DNA of 64,000 nucleotides from Streptomyces sp. NBC_01232 (GCF_035989885.1 NZ_CP108518.1:8299001-8363000), one strand, 5' to 3'. Shown: positions 17,191 through 25,997, numbered from the stretch's first letter. Made by a program: numbers and translations. The notes: generated from the sequence alone by a model not told the origin.

Positions 17191-18882
17191 TCATCGGGCC
17201 ACGCGGCCCCAGAACGAGCAGTGGTGGGCGGCACCGACATCGACGGGGCGGATCCCGCCCGGTCCGGGAGCCAGTGACTGCACCGAGCGCGTGTCGGGTG
17301 ACGAGGGGCGCTGGACGGGCCAGAGCGGCGCGCCGGGGGAGTTCGGGTCTCCTGTGCGCGCGAAGTTCGTCCAGTACCCGGTCATCCGGTCGGAGAGCTC
17401 GCGTTGGGCGTCGTCCAGCGGTTTCCCGGTGGGGAAGGAGGTGAACAGGAACGGCATCTCGAACCCGTGTGCCGCGCCGTAGGGGAAGCCGGGGTTCGCC
17501 GGCAGACCTGCGAGGACGGGAGCGTCCACATCGTTGAACTCGTAGCCGTAGAGGGGGAGTCCGGGCGCGTGAGCGGCCATGGCGCGGGCCGCCTCCAGTG
17601 TGGTGCACGTGAAGGACCGGTCGGTCAGCACCGCGGCCCAGGCCAGTGCGGGCGTGGGGTGCTGTGCTGCCGGATACCGCTCCTCGACGGCCGGGGCCGC
17701 CGGCCCGAAGGCGTCCACCAGGCGGGCGCGGTAGTCCTCCTCGGTACGGATGGGGAACGCGGCCAGCGACAGGCCGACGAACATCCGCATCTCGTCGTGA
17801 TTGGTGCCCTGGAGGACCGGCACGCGGTGGAAGCGTCCCGAGGTCATCGCCAGGTCCGGCGCCACGGGCAGCAGTGGGTTGCCGAAGGCGGGCCGGTTGA
17901 AGGACTGCATCAGCTGCGTGGTGGCGAGGCGGTCCGTGCTCTGACCGCGCAGGCACGCCAGCACCTCGTCCCGGCCGCCCGTCGCGCAGCCCAGACCCCG
18001 GGCGGCTTCCGTACCGGCCGCCTGGACAGCGTGCTGGGAGGCGAAGGGCTCGTACGCCGGAGTTCCGGGTCCGAGGGCACCTCGGGGGAAGGATGTGAAG
18101 CAGGAACCGCTCTGGAGCACGGCCCGCCGGAAGAGGCCGGCGGCCGTCGGCGAGGTGAGGTGTGCACAGATGCCGAGGGCCCCCGCGGACTCGCCGAACA
18201 GCGTGACACCGGCCGGGTCACCGCCGAAGCGCTCGGCGTTCGCCTTCACCCAGCGCAGTGCGGCCTGCTGGTCCGCCAGGCCGAACGGCGGGGCGGAGCC
18301 CAGCACCGGGTGGCCGAAGTAACCGAAGACCCCCAGGCGGTAGTTGACCGTGACGACGACCGCGTCGCCCCGTACTGCCAGTGATCCGGCGTCGTAGTCG
18401 TTGCCGGACCCGCCCAGGAACGCACCGCCGTGCAGCCACACCAGCACGGGCCGCTTCTGTCCGGCCAGCCTGGAGGCCGGTGTCGTGACGTTGAGGTAGA
18501 GGCAGTCCTCGGACCCGATGACCGCTCCCGCACCCGGCGCCGGCATCTGTACACAGGGCTGAGCCGCAGTGGTCGCATCGCGGACGCCGTGCCAGGGGGC
18601 AGCAGGCGACGGGGCCCGCCAGCGCAGCGGTCCGGTCGGCGGAGCGGCGTAGGGAACACCGCTGAAGGCCGTGTACGAGCCGTGCGACACGCCGCGTACC
18701 AGGCCGCGGTCGGTCCGTACGACGGTGCCGTTCTGCCCCGAGGAGTACGGGGAACCGGGTGGTGCGGCGGACGCCGGCAGGGCGGTGGCCATGAGGAGGG
18801 CCAGCGCGCAGAGCAAGGGGAAGAGCACCGCGCGGAGCGGGTGACGTCGGCACGGACGCGGTGCTGTCGTGGTCGGGGACAT
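17191..18882 (-). CDS. Secreted type-B carboxylesterase/lipase
   Basis: 563 aa. A signal peptide spans residues about 14-40 (LLCALALLMATALPASA). The carboxylesterase family pattern is clear: FSGVPYAAPPTGPLRWRAP near the N-terminus, SEDCLYLNV, the oxyanion loop WLHGGAFLGGS, the nucleophile in LFGESAGALGI, the acid in GTNHDEMRMF and the His in AAHGFEMPFLF. It hydrolyses carboxylic esters outside the cell. It is divergent from a MerR gene, with a MerR-type operator positioned in its promoter, so it is likely an inducible esterase activated by that regulator. Confidence 0.92.
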   Translation of the reverse strand: MSPTTTAPRPCRRHPLRAVLFPLLCALALLMATALPASAAPPGSPYSSGQNGTVVRTDRGLVRGVSHGSYTAFSGVPYAAPPTGPLRWRAPSPAAPWHGVRDATTAAQPCVQMPAPGAGAVIGSEDCLYLNVTTPASRLAGQKRPVLVWLHGGAFLGGSGNDYDAGSLAVRGDAVVVTVNYRLGVFGYFGHPVLGSAPPFGLADQQAALRWVKANAERFGGDPAGVTLFGESAGALGICAHLTSPTAAGLFRRAVLQSGSCFTSFPRGALGPGTPAYEPFASQHAVQAAGTEAARGLGCATGGRDEVLACLRGQSTDRLATTQLMQSFNRPAFGNPLLPVAPDLAMTSGRFHRVPVLQGTNHDEMRMFVGLSLAAFPIRTEEDYRARLVDAFGPAAPAVEERYPAAQHPTPALAWAAVLTDRSFTCTTLEAARAMAAHAPGLPLYGYEFNDVDAPVLAGLPANPGFPYGAAHGFEMPFLFTSFPTGKPLDDAQRELSDRMTGYWTNFARTGDPNSPGAPLWPVQRPSSPDTRSVQSLAPGPGGIRPVDVGAAHHCSFWGRVAR

Positions 18883-18992
18883 GCGTATCCACCGTTCCTG
18901 GTCGGACGGGATCGGACGGGACGGAGGGGATCGGGCGAGGCCCGGGCGGCGGGCACCGTGGCCCGTTCGTCCCGATGCGCTCGGTTCTCCGT

Positions 18993-19024
18993 ACGCTAGG
19001 ACCTCCCCCGCGCTGGAGATTCAA
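18993..19024 (-). promoter_or_regulatory. MerR-type operator/promoter with a 20-base spacer
   Basis: On the minus strand TTGAAT (19024-19019) is a -35 and TAGCGT (18998-18993) a -10, separated by 20 bases instead of 17. The spacer carries the dyad ACCTCC-N8-GGAGAT (19001-19020). Overlong spacers with a dyad are the hallmark of promoters that MerR proteins activate by DNA distortion. It points at the carboxylesterase gene and abuts the MerR start codon. Confidence 0.68.
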
Positions 19025-19030
19025 GGGACT

Positions 19031-20032
19031 ATGACGCACGACACATGGAGCATCGGTGAACTCGCGGCCGGAACGGGCGTCCCGGTGAAGACCCTTCGCT
19101 ACTACTCCGACAGCGGTCTGCTGCCCGTGGCCGGCCGCAGCACCGGCGGTCATCGCCGCTACGGCCCGGATGCGTGGGAGCGGATCCGCCTGATCCGACG
19201 CCTGCGGGCGCTGGACACTCCGATCGCGAGCATCACGCAGGTGGTCACCGGGGAGCGCGCCCTCGGCGAACTCGTGGCGACCGAGCTCGAAGCCGTGGAG
19301 GAACGGCTGACCGAACTGCGGTGGCGCCAGGCCACGCTGATGTCCCTCGACGACTGCACGGGTGACGAACGGCTCCGGCGCCTCGAGATCCTCTCGCGCG
19401 TGCAGCGGCTCCCCGAGGCCCATCGCAGCCTCACCGATCACTGGTACCGCCAACTGTCCGCGACCATGCCCGAGCACCGGCTCGACATCATGATCGCGAT
19501 GCTGTCACCGGGCCCGCCGCAGGACCCCGATCCGGCCTCGGCCCTGGCCTACGCCGAGCTTCATCTGCTCGTCGCCACCCCCGGTTTCACCTGCTGGACC
19601 CAGGACCACGAGGAAGAGATGCGGGACGCCCCGGCCTTCTACGGGGAGATCGACGAGGCGGCTGCCCTGACGGCCGCCGCGGTGGCACGGGGTCTGCCGC
19701 CCGGCCCGGGGGACGCGGTGAACGCCTTCGTATCCGCCCATGCACGGGCCCGGCGGGAGTCGGACACCCCCGCCTTCCGCACGTACCTGCATCAGCTGGT
19801 GTCCAGGTCATCCGGCTTCGACCCCCGCCTGGAACGCTACTGGGCCCTGGTCGGCACAGCGACCGGCGGGCGCGTGCTCAATATGACGGTGGCTCATCAA
19901 TGGCTGACCGAAGGGCTGTCGATATCGATCTCCGGCGACAGAGACAGAGACAGAGACAGAGACAGCGAAGGCGAAGGCGACAACGGCAGCGCGAGGCCGG
20001 GCAGGAACGCCCCGGCGGGCCGGGCGGGATAG
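19031..20032 (+). CDS. MerR family transcriptional regulator
   Basis: 333 aa. The winged-helix domain is at the very N-terminus: WSIGELAAGTGVPVKTLRYY, then LLPVAGRSTGGHRRYG and IRLIRRLRALDTPIASI, residues 6-65. A helical dimerisation segment follows, then a long ligand-binding region (about 120-310) with no metal-binding Cys cluster, so it is not a mercury or copper sensor. It may sense an organic compound, in line with the esterase it faces. The C-terminus is odd: a six-base DNA repeat encodes DRDRDRDRDSEGEGD, a charged low-complexity tail. Confidence 0.88.
   Translation: MTHDTWSIGELAAGTGVPVKTLRYYSDSGLLPVAGRSTGGHRRYGPDAWERIRLIRRLRALDTPIASITQVVTGERALGELVATELEAVEERLTELRWRQATLMSLDDCTGDERLRRLEILSRVQRLPEAHRSLTDHWYRQLSATMPEHRLDIMIAMLSPGPPQDPDPASALAYAELHLLVATPGFTCWTQDHEEEMRDAPAFYGEIDEAAALTAAAVARGLPPGPGDAVNAFVSAHARARRESDTPAFRTYLHQLVSRSSGFDPRLERYWALVGTATGGRVLNMTVAHQWLTEGLSISISGDRDRDRDRDSEGEGDNGSARPGRNAPAGRAG
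19937..19965 (+). repeat. GACAGA hexanucleotide microsatellite in the MerR gene
   Basis: Nearly five copies of GACAGA, in frame, encoding Asp-Arg dipeptides in the C-terminal tail. Such a repeat can change length by slippage without a frame change. Confidence 0.9.
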
Positions 20033-20283
20033 CACCTCCCGGAACTTCGTGGCTCGACAGCGGCGACCAGCCGGCCCCGGGCCCCGTATTCCCAGGTCCG
20101 ATGGGCTGCCGAAGCCTGGGTTCCGGATACAGCCGGCCGTCAAGCCACGTGTTCTCGTGTCACGCGATCCCGTGGCAGGCGGGTATCCGGCCGCCGGGGC
20201 TCAATGAGAGGGCGGCTCACGCGGAGCACACGCACTGCGGGCCGTATCGAAGCGAGCCCCGTGCGAGAAAGGATGTGGCAGCG

Positions 20284-20970
20284 ATGATTGCTTCCGTCCA
20301 CCCCCTGCGTGTCGAAGCGAACCTCGATCCCGGACTGACCCGATGGATGTGGCTGGTGAAGTGGATCCTCGCCATCCCGCACTATGTCGTCCTGCTCTTC
20401 CTGCAGATCGCGTTTCTGCTGCTGAGCGTCATCGCGTTCTTCGGCATCCTCATCACCGGCAGCTACCCCAGACCGCTCTTCGACTTCAACGTCGGCGTCA
20501 TACGCTGGAGCACACGCGTCAGCTATTACTCCTCCGCGGTGCTCGGAACCGACGACTACCCGCCGTTCACCCTCAAGGACGTGCCCGACTACCCGATACG
20601 CGTCGAGGTCGCCTACCCCCAGCGGCTGTCCCGCGGACTGGTCCTGGTCAAGTGGCTCCTCGTCATACCGCAGTTGTTCGTGGTCGTACTGCTGGTCACC
20701 AGCGGCTGGAACGCCTGCCGGTACATCGAGGACTACAGCCCCTTCTCCTCTGGGCTCATCGGCCTGCTCACCCTCGTTGCCGTGGTGGTCCTGGCATGTA
20801 CCGGGAGCTACCCGCGCGCCCTGTTCGACCTGCTCATGGGTCTCACGCGCTGGATATTGCGGGTGGTCGTCTACGCCACCCTCATGACCGACGCGTACCC
20901 GCCCTTCCGGCTCGACATGGGAGGGAACGAACCCAACGCAGGGGTGCCGCAGCCGGCGGGCGCCGGCTGA
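20284..20970 (+). CDS. DUF4389 membrane protein
   Basis: 228 aa with four transmembrane helices arranged as two similar halves: LVKWILAIPHYVVLLFLQIA and LVKWLLVIPQLFVVVLLV start each half, and GSYPRPLFDFNVGVIRW is echoed by GSYPRALFDLLMGLTRW. This internal duplication is the DUF4389 signature. Function unknown. An AGCCGGCG/CGCCGGCT hairpin overlaps the stop codon. The next gene begins 27 bases later, but with its own -10. Confidence 0.85.
   Translation: MIASVHPLRVEANLDPGLTRWMWLVKWILAIPHYVVLLFLQIAFLLLSVIAFFGILITGSYPRPLFDFNVGVIRWSTRVSYYSSAVLGTDDYPPFTLKDVPDYPIRVEVAYPQRLSRGLVLVKWLLVIPQLFVVVLLVTSGWNACRYIEDYSPFSSGLIGLLTLVAVVVLACTGSYPRALFDLLMGLTRWILRVVVYATLMTDAYPPFRLDMGGNEPNAGVPQPAGAG
20951..20968 (+). 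terminator. Hairpin overlapping the stop codon of the DUF4389 gene
   Basis: Eight-base perfect stem AGCCGGCG/CGCCGGCT with a two-base loop. Without a U-tract, as usual in Streptomyces; it could be a terminator or an mRNA-stabilising stem. Confidence 0.4.
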
Positions 20971-20997
20971 CGGGGACGGACGGCCTAGGCTTGCGCC

Positions 20998-21969
20998 GTG
21001 ACCAGCCCAGTGGTGAACCGGAGGCAGGCGATGGGCGCCGGGGTCGGCGCCCTGGCCGTGGCGCTGGCCGCGTGCGCGGGGGACTCCGGGCCGGTACGGC
21101 GGCTACGGCTCGCGACGGGGCCCGAGGGCGGGCCGTACAACGCGTTCGGGCAGGCCCTGGCGCAGGCCGTCGCCGCCGGCGGCCGCCGGATCGAGATCGT
21201 CCCGGTGAGCACCGCGGCCAGCGTGAACAACCTGCGGAAGCTGGACGAGGGGTCGGTGGAGCTGGCACTGGCCATGGCGGACGTGGCCCAGGACGCGGCG
21301 CTGGGCCGGGAGTCCTTCCCCCGTCCGACCGCCGTGACGGCGCTGGCCCGGGTCTATGTGAACTACACGCACCTGCTCGTCCCGGCGGATGGGCCCGTGC
21401 ACTCGGTGAAGGACCTCGCCGGACGCCCCGTCGCGGCCGGCGCGGCCGGCTCCGGGGTCCGGGTGGTGGCGGAACGGGTCCTGCGGGCCGCCGGGCTGAA
21501 CGGCGCACCCGCGGCGACGGCGGACGAGCGGCAGCTGGGCCTCGCCGCGTCCGTGAGCGCCTTGCGCGAAGGGTCGGTCGACGCACTGTTCTGGTCCGGC
21601 GGGGTGCCCACCCCGGCGCTGTCGGAGCTGGCGGGCGAGCTGCCGCTGCGCTTCCTCCCCCTCGACGCGTACGTGGGCGCGCTCCGGGAGCGCTACGCCC
21701 CCGTCTACACGGCGGTCACGCTCCCTGCCGGGGTGTACGGCCTGACGGAGCCGGTGGGAACCATCGGGGTCGGCAACTACCTGCTGGCACGGGCGGACGT
21801 ACCGCAGGACACCGTGCGCGAGCTGCTCCAAGTGGTGTTCGAGCGGTGGCGGGACCTGCTGCGGGAGGTCACGGCCGGGGCGAGGCTGGAGCCCCGGTTC
21901 GCCATCTCGACCGGCGAGGTGCCGCTCCACGCGGGCGCCGTCGCGTACTACCGGTCGGTGTACGGCTGA
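20998..21969 (+). CDS. TAXI family solute-binding lipoprotein
   Basis: 323 aa from a GTG that sits six bases after TAGGCT, so leaderless. A short N-region and hydrophobic stretch end in LAACAGDS, a lipobox with Cys near residue 22. The body fits TAXI (TRAP-associated extracytoplasmic immunogenic) proteins: LRLATGPEGGPYNAFGQALAQ at the start, VSTAASVNNLRKLDEGSVELAL, and the hinge KDLAGRPVAAGAAGSGVRVVAE. TAXI proteins bind dicarboxylates or similar acids. No TRAP membrane subunit is in the window, so here it may feed the adjacent two-component sensor or a distant permease. It is convergent with that sensor gene, four bases away. Confidence 0.88.
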   Translation: MTSPVVNRRQAMGAGVGALAVALAACAGDSGPVRRLRLATGPEGGPYNAFGQALAQAVAAGGRRIEIVPVSTAASVNNLRKLDEGSVELALAMADVAQDAALGRESFPRPTAVTALARVYVNYTHLLVPADGPVHSVKDLAGRPVAAGAAGSGVRVVAERVLRAAGLNGAPAATADERQLGLAASVSALREGSVDALFWSGGVPTPALSELAGELPLRFLPLDAYVGALRERYAPVYTAVTLPAGVYGLTEPVGTIGVGNYLLARADVPQDTVRELLQVVFERWRDLLREVTAGARLEPRFAISTGEVPLHAGAVAYYRSVYG

Positions 21970-21973
21970 GACC

Positions 21974-23362
21974 TCACGGCGCCGGGATCCGGAGCTCGAC
22001 CACCAGACCGTGCGGCACATGGCCGCTGACGTCGAGCCGGCCACCGCTGATGCGGGCGATCTCGTCGGCGATGGCCAGGCCCAGGCCGCTGCCGGGGACG
22101 TTCTGGTGCTCCGGGGCGCGCGCGAAACGTCTGAGCAGAAGGGGCAGTTGCTCCTCGGGAACCCCCGGGCCGTCGTCCGTGACCCGTACGACGGCGCTCC
22201 CGTCCGCCCCGTGCGTGGCGCGCACCTCGACGCGGCCGCCCCGCGGGACGAACTTGACGGCGTTGTCGAGGAGCGCGTCCAGGATCCGGCCCGCCGCGTC
22301 GGGCAGGGCGCGCGCCGACAGGTCCCCGGCCGGACAGGACGCTGTTAGGTGCACGCCCGCGGCACGGTAGACCGGAGCCCAGGCCGTCACCCGGTCCCGC
22401 ACCGCCCGCGCGACGTCCTGGACGGTGGGCTCCGCCGTGCCGGACTCCACGCGGGCCAGCGCCAGCAGGCCGTCGAGCAGCTCCTCCAGGCGTTCCGCCT
22501 CGTCCAGTGCGCGGCCGTGCTCGGCCAGGCCGGGCCCGGGTGCGAGGTACGGTTCGACGTTCTCCAGCTGCAGGACGAGCGTGGCCAGCGGATTGCGCAG
22601 CTGGTGGGAGGCATCGGCGACGAAGTCGCGCTGGCGGCCGATGGAGTCGGCCATGGCCTCCGCCATCGCGTTGAAGTGCCGGCGCAGGTGTCGCAGTTCC
22701 GGCGGGCCGGTGTCGGACACGGCCCGGGCCTGGAGGCTGCCGGCGGTCAGCCGCTCGACCGCCCGGTCCAGGTCCCGCACGGGGCGCATCAGCCAGCGCG
22801 CGATCCCGGCCGCGACCAGGGCCGCCGCCGCGAAGGCGGTCAGCGCCCCGGCGGCGATGAGCGACCAGCGGGCCGCCACGTCCCGGCGGGCGGCGTCGGT
22901 GGGTACGGCCATCAGGACCGCCCCGCTCACCCGCTCGTCCCGGCCCACCGGCTCGGCCAGCACGACGGTCCGAGGGCTCCAGGGGAGAAGGGTGGGCAGC
23001 CGGTCGGTGGAACGGCCGGTGAGGGCGCGGCGGCGGGCGTCGGAGTCGGCGGCCGCGCCCGTGGCGGCCTCCGCCGCCGGCCCGGTCCCGGCCCGGGCCA
23101 CCGTGGCCCCCGCGGTGTCGACCACGACCACCCCCGCTCCGTACAGATGGGCGTAGCGGCTGATCTCGGCCGAAAGCTCCGCGCGATCGGCGGCGGTGCG
23201 CATCCGGTCGGCGAGATCGGCGAACCGTACGGCCTCCGAGCGCCGTTGGAGGAGCAGGTGCTCGGTACGACCGCGTGCGGAGGCGTCCGCCAGGGGGATG
23301 CAGAGCAGCAGCGCGGCCGCCCCCATCAGCACCATCAGCACCGCGAGGAGCCTGCGCCTCAC
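21974..23362 (-). CDS. Sensor histidine kinase, TctE-like
   Basis: 462 aa. Two membrane helices (residues about 5-25 and 165-190) flank an extracytoplasmic sensor. A HAMP segment follows (WLMRPVRDLDRAVERLTAGS), then the H-box FVADASHQLRNPLATL with the phospho-accepting His, the N-box LDALLDNAVKFV, and ATP-lid motifs VTDDGPGVPEEQ and GSGLGLAIADEI. Its start codon overlaps the response regulator stop (ATGA), so it is second in the operon. Its neighbours, a TAXI protein and an MHS carrier, suggest it senses a carboxylate. Confidence 0.92.
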   Translation of the reverse strand: MRRRLLAVLMVLMGAAALLLCIPLADASARGRTEHLLLQRRSEAVRFADLADRMRTAADRAELSAEISRYAHLYGAGVVVVDTAGATVARAGTGPAAEAATGAAADSDARRRALTGRSTDRLPTLLPWSPRTVVLAEPVGRDERVSGAVLMAVPTDAARRDVAARWSLIAAGALTAFAAAALVAAGIARWLMRPVRDLDRAVERLTAGSLQARAVSDTGPPELRHLRRHFNAMAEAMADSIGRQRDFVADASHQLRNPLATLVLQLENVEPYLAPGPGLAEHGRALDEAERLEELLDGLLALARVESGTAEPTVQDVARAVRDRVTAWAPVYRAAGVHLTASCPAGDLSARALPDAAGRILDALLDNAVKFVPRGGRVEVRATHGADGSAVVRVTDDGPGVPEEQLPLLLRRFARAPEHQNVPGSGLGLAIADEIARISGGRLDVSGHVPHGLVVELRIPAP

Positions 23363-24084
23363 CGCTCGCCGCCCGGGTCGCCGCCCCCTGCATCGGGCGC
23401 GGCCGGCGGGGTGCCGAGCTGGTAGCCGAACCCCCGGACGGTACGCACCAGGCCGGAGCGGCCGGTCTTGGCGCGGATGCCCGCCACATGGACGTCCAGC
23501 GAGCGGGAGGCCGCGAGGAAGGCGTCCCCCCAGATCCGGTCCAGGATCACCTCGCGGGAATGCACCTCGTCCGGGCGGGCCGCCAGGAAGGCGAGTACGT
23601 CGAACTCGCGCCGCGTCAGGCGCACCGCGACGCCCGCCACCGTGACGGTCCGCCCCGACAGGTCGACCTCGACGTCACCGGTGCGCACGGGGCGCGGCCC
23701 GGCCGCGATCGGCTCGGTACGGCCCGGGTGCGGGTCCGTCCGGCGCCGTACGGAATCGATGCGGGCCATCAGTTCGGCCATGCGGAACGGCTTGACCACA
23801 TAGTCGTCGGCGCCCGCCCGCAGCCCCTGCACGATGTCGCGCTCCTCGCACCGCGCGGTCACCACGATCAGCGGCGCGTCGCATACGGTACGCAGCCGCC
23901 GCAGCAGCTCCAGCCCGTCGAGATCGGGAAGGCCCAGGTCGAGCAGGACGAATTCGGCCTCGCGCGCGTGCCGCAGGGCGTCCAGGGCACGCCCGACCCG
24001 GCGGACGGTGTGCCCGCGCAGGGCGAGGGCCGTGCCGAGGGCCTGGGCCATGCGGTCGTCGTCCTCGACGAGAAGCGCGTGCAT
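23359..24084 (-). CDS. OmpR-family response regulator, TctD-like
   Basis: 241 aa from the ATG at 24084 with GAGG eight bases upstream; a TTG two codons earlier is the alternative. The receiver domain starts HALLVEDDDRMAQALG, the phospho-Asp is in EFVLLDLGLPDLDGLELL (about residue 51), the switch Thr is in LIVVTARCEE and the Lys in DYVVKPFRM. The C-terminal winged helix includes LTRREFDVLAFLAAR and VHVAGIRAKTGR. It is the first gene of the operon with the kinase. A four-copy CCTGTGA heptamer array lies just upstream of its start and may bind it. Confidence 0.93.
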   Translation of the reverse strand: MHALLVEDDDRMAQALGTALALRGHTVRRVGRALDALRHAREAEFVLLDLGLPDLDGLELLRRLRTVCDAPLIVVTARCEERDIVQGLRAGADDYVVKPFRMAELMARIDSVRRRTDPHPGRTEPIAAGPRPVRTGDVEVDLSGRTVTVAGVAVRLTRREFDVLAFLAARPDEVHSREVILDRIWGDAFLAASRSLDVHVAGIRAKTGRSGLVRTVRGFGYQLGTPPAAPDAGGGDPGGER

Positions 24085-24100
24085 AGACAATTCCTCGTGA

Positions 24101-24128
24101 CCTGTGACCTGTGACCTGTGACCTGTGA
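24101..24128. repeat. Four tandem CCTGTGA heptamers upstream of the response regulator
   Basis: Four perfect copies of a seven-base unit, followed by a further CC, begin 17 bases upstream of the response regulator ATG. OmpR-family proteins bind direct repeats, so this could be an autoregulatory site; chance slippage is the alternative. Confidence 0.85.
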
Positions 24129-24207
24129 CCGGACCCCGGCCACCGGAGCCCCCGTGACCCGGCGCAGCAGCTTACGGGAGCCGGCGCGCCGGGCCACCGG
24201 GGACGGA

Positions 24208-25605
24208 TCAGCGTGCGGCCTCGGCCGCAGCCGTCGCCGGCCGGTCCGGACCCGGGGCGAGGCCGCCGTCCTCCTCGGCCTCGGCGCGGCTGAGCGCGGC
24301 GTTGCGGGTGTCCGGCATGAGGACGTAGGTCACGAGGGAGATCAGCGCGCACCCGGAGACGTACCAGAAGAACATGGTCTCGTGACCACTGTTCTTGAAC
24401 CACAGCGCCACGTACTCCGCCGTGCCGCCGAAGAGCGCGTTGGCGATCGCGTACGGCAGTGCCACGCCCAGCGCGCGCACGCGCGTCGGGAACAGCTCGG
24501 CCTTGACCGCCGCGTTGATCGAGGTGTAGCCGGTGATGATGACCAGGGCCAGCAGGGACAGGCCGAGCGCGGACCAGTACGAGGACGCGGACCCGAGGGC
24601 GGTCATGATCGGGTAGGTGCCGACCGTGCAGCCCACCGCGAAGGTGATGAGCAGGGGCCGGCGGCCGATCCGGTCGGACAGCATGCCGGCGAAGGGCTGC
24701 AGCACGGCGAAGAGGGTCAGCGCGGTGAAGCTGACGAGCGTGGCGGTGGTCTTCTCCATGCCCGCGCTGCCGACCAGGTACTTGGTGAGGTAGGTGGTGT
24801 AGGTGTAGTACGCCACGGTGCCGCCGAGGGTGAGCGCCATGACCAGCCCCGCCTGTCGCCGGTACTGCCACAGGGCCTTGAGCGTGCCGCGCGTGCTGTC
24901 GTCGTGGGCTTCCTCGCCCGCCGCCGACTCCTCCTTGAACGCGTCGGTCTCCTGGAGGCGTCGCCGCAGCCAGAAGACGACCACCGCGAACAACGCCCCG
25001 ACGACGAAGGGAATCCGCCAGCCCCAGCTCTCCAACTGGGCGCTGGTCAACGTGTGCTGAAGGGTGATCAGAATGCCCAGGCCGAGCAGCTGGCCGCAGG
25101 TCATCGACACGTACTGGAAGGACGAGCCAAGGCCGCGCCGGTTGCGGGCGGACGCTTCGGTCAGGTAGGTGGCGCTGGCCGCGTACTCGCCGCCGATGCT
25201 CATCCCCTGGAGCAGCCGCGCGAGCAGCAGCACCAGGGCGCCGAAGTACCCGGCCTGGCCGTACGTCGGTGCCACGGCGATGAGCAGCGCGGCCACCGAC
25301 ATCATGGTGACGGTGAGGGTCAGCGCACTCTTGCGGCCGTGCCGGTCGGCGGCGCGCCCCAGGATCCAGCCGCCGACCGGGCGCATCAGGAAGCCCACGG
25401 CGAAGATCCCCGCCGTGTTCATCAGCTGGGTGGTCGGGTTGTCGCCGGGGAAGAAGGAGTCGGCGAAGTAGATTGCGAAGCTGGCGTAGACGAACCAGTC
25501 GTACCACTCGACGAGATTGCCCAGCGAGCCGCCGACCAGGGCGAGACGGCGCTTCCTGCGCTCGTCCCCGGGCGGCGGTGCGGGCATGACGACGGACGAG
25601 GACAT
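24208..25605 (-). CDS. MFS transporter, metabolite:H+ symporter (MHS) family
   Basis: 465 aa from the ATG at 25605, with GGAG upstream. Twelve transmembrane helices are expected. The family marks are GNLVEWYDWFVYASFAIYF in helix 1, GRAADRHGRKSAL in the loop 2-3 region, LLQGMSIGGEYAASATYL in helix 4 and LSDRIGRRPLL in loop 8-9. This is the KgtP/ProP/ShiA group, which imports alpha-ketoglutarate, citrate, shikimate or betaines with protons. It lies directly upstream of the two-component operon and next to a TAXI protein, so a di- or tricarboxylate is the likely cargo. Confidence 0.92.
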   Translation of the reverse strand: MSSSVVMPAPPPGDERRKRRLALVGGSLGNLVEWYDWFVYASFAIYFADSFFPGDNPTTQLMNTAGIFAVGFLMRPVGGWILGRAADRHGRKSALTLTVTMMSVAALLIAVAPTYGQAGYFGALVLLLARLLQGMSIGGEYAASATYLTEASARNRRGLGSSFQYVSMTCGQLLGLGILITLQHTLTSAQLESWGWRIPFVVGALFAVVVFWLRRRLQETDAFKEESAAGEEAHDDSTRGTLKALWQYRRQAGLVMALTLGGTVAYYTYTTYLTKYLVGSAGMEKTTATLVSFTALTLFAVLQPFAGMLSDRIGRRPLLITFAVGCTVGTYPIMTALGSASSYWSALGLSLLALVIITGYTSINAAVKAELFPTRVRALGVALPYAIANALFGGTAEYVALWFKNSGHETMFFWYVSGCALISLVTYVLMPDTRNAALSRAEAEEDGGLAPGPDRPATAAAEAAR

Positions 25606-25997
25606 GGCGGCTCCAGACGGAAGTCCCTGATGAGAGACGGCAGAACTGCCCCGTTGGCGGGGGAGTGTCCAGAGCATGCGGCGGCGGTCGTACCCGGACA
25701 AGGTTCGCCACGCAGATCTAACGTTCCGCTAAGGAAGCCCTCGGGCGCCCCGTCGGGCGACCTCTCGGGCGACCGCTCTGGTGAGCTGTCCGGCGTGTCC
25801 TCGGGAGCGCCCCTGGGAACGTCCCCGGCAGGACCACGGGCGCGCCGGATTTCACGATGCCGTCATGTGCACGTCACGCCAGCTCCATGGGGGCCACCCG
25901 CACGTGGCCCACGGTGGGGGCGGCCCGCCGCCGAGCGCCGGACGACTCCGCGCACCACGCGGCCGGCCCGACCCCGTACCCCTCACCAGGAGGCAAG
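25606..25997. other. Divergent intergenic region, MHS carrier and phytase
   Basis: About 390 bases with no credible gene. A 12-base period direct repeat (TCGGGCG at 25741, 25753 and 25765) lies upstream of the phytase. TTAGAT on the minus strand (about 25717) could be a -10 for the carrier. I looked for PHO-box repeats and did not find a convincing set. Confidence 0.4.

Noticed and set aside
24101-24128. CCTGTGA array as a CRISPR or attachment site
   Set aside because: Units are contiguous seven-mers without spacers, and there is no cas or integrase gene.
25690-25740. Possible PHO box upstream of the phytase (GTTCGCC and GTTCCGC)
   Set aside because: The two elements are 20 bases apart, not a multiple of the 11-base repeat, and a third unit is missing.
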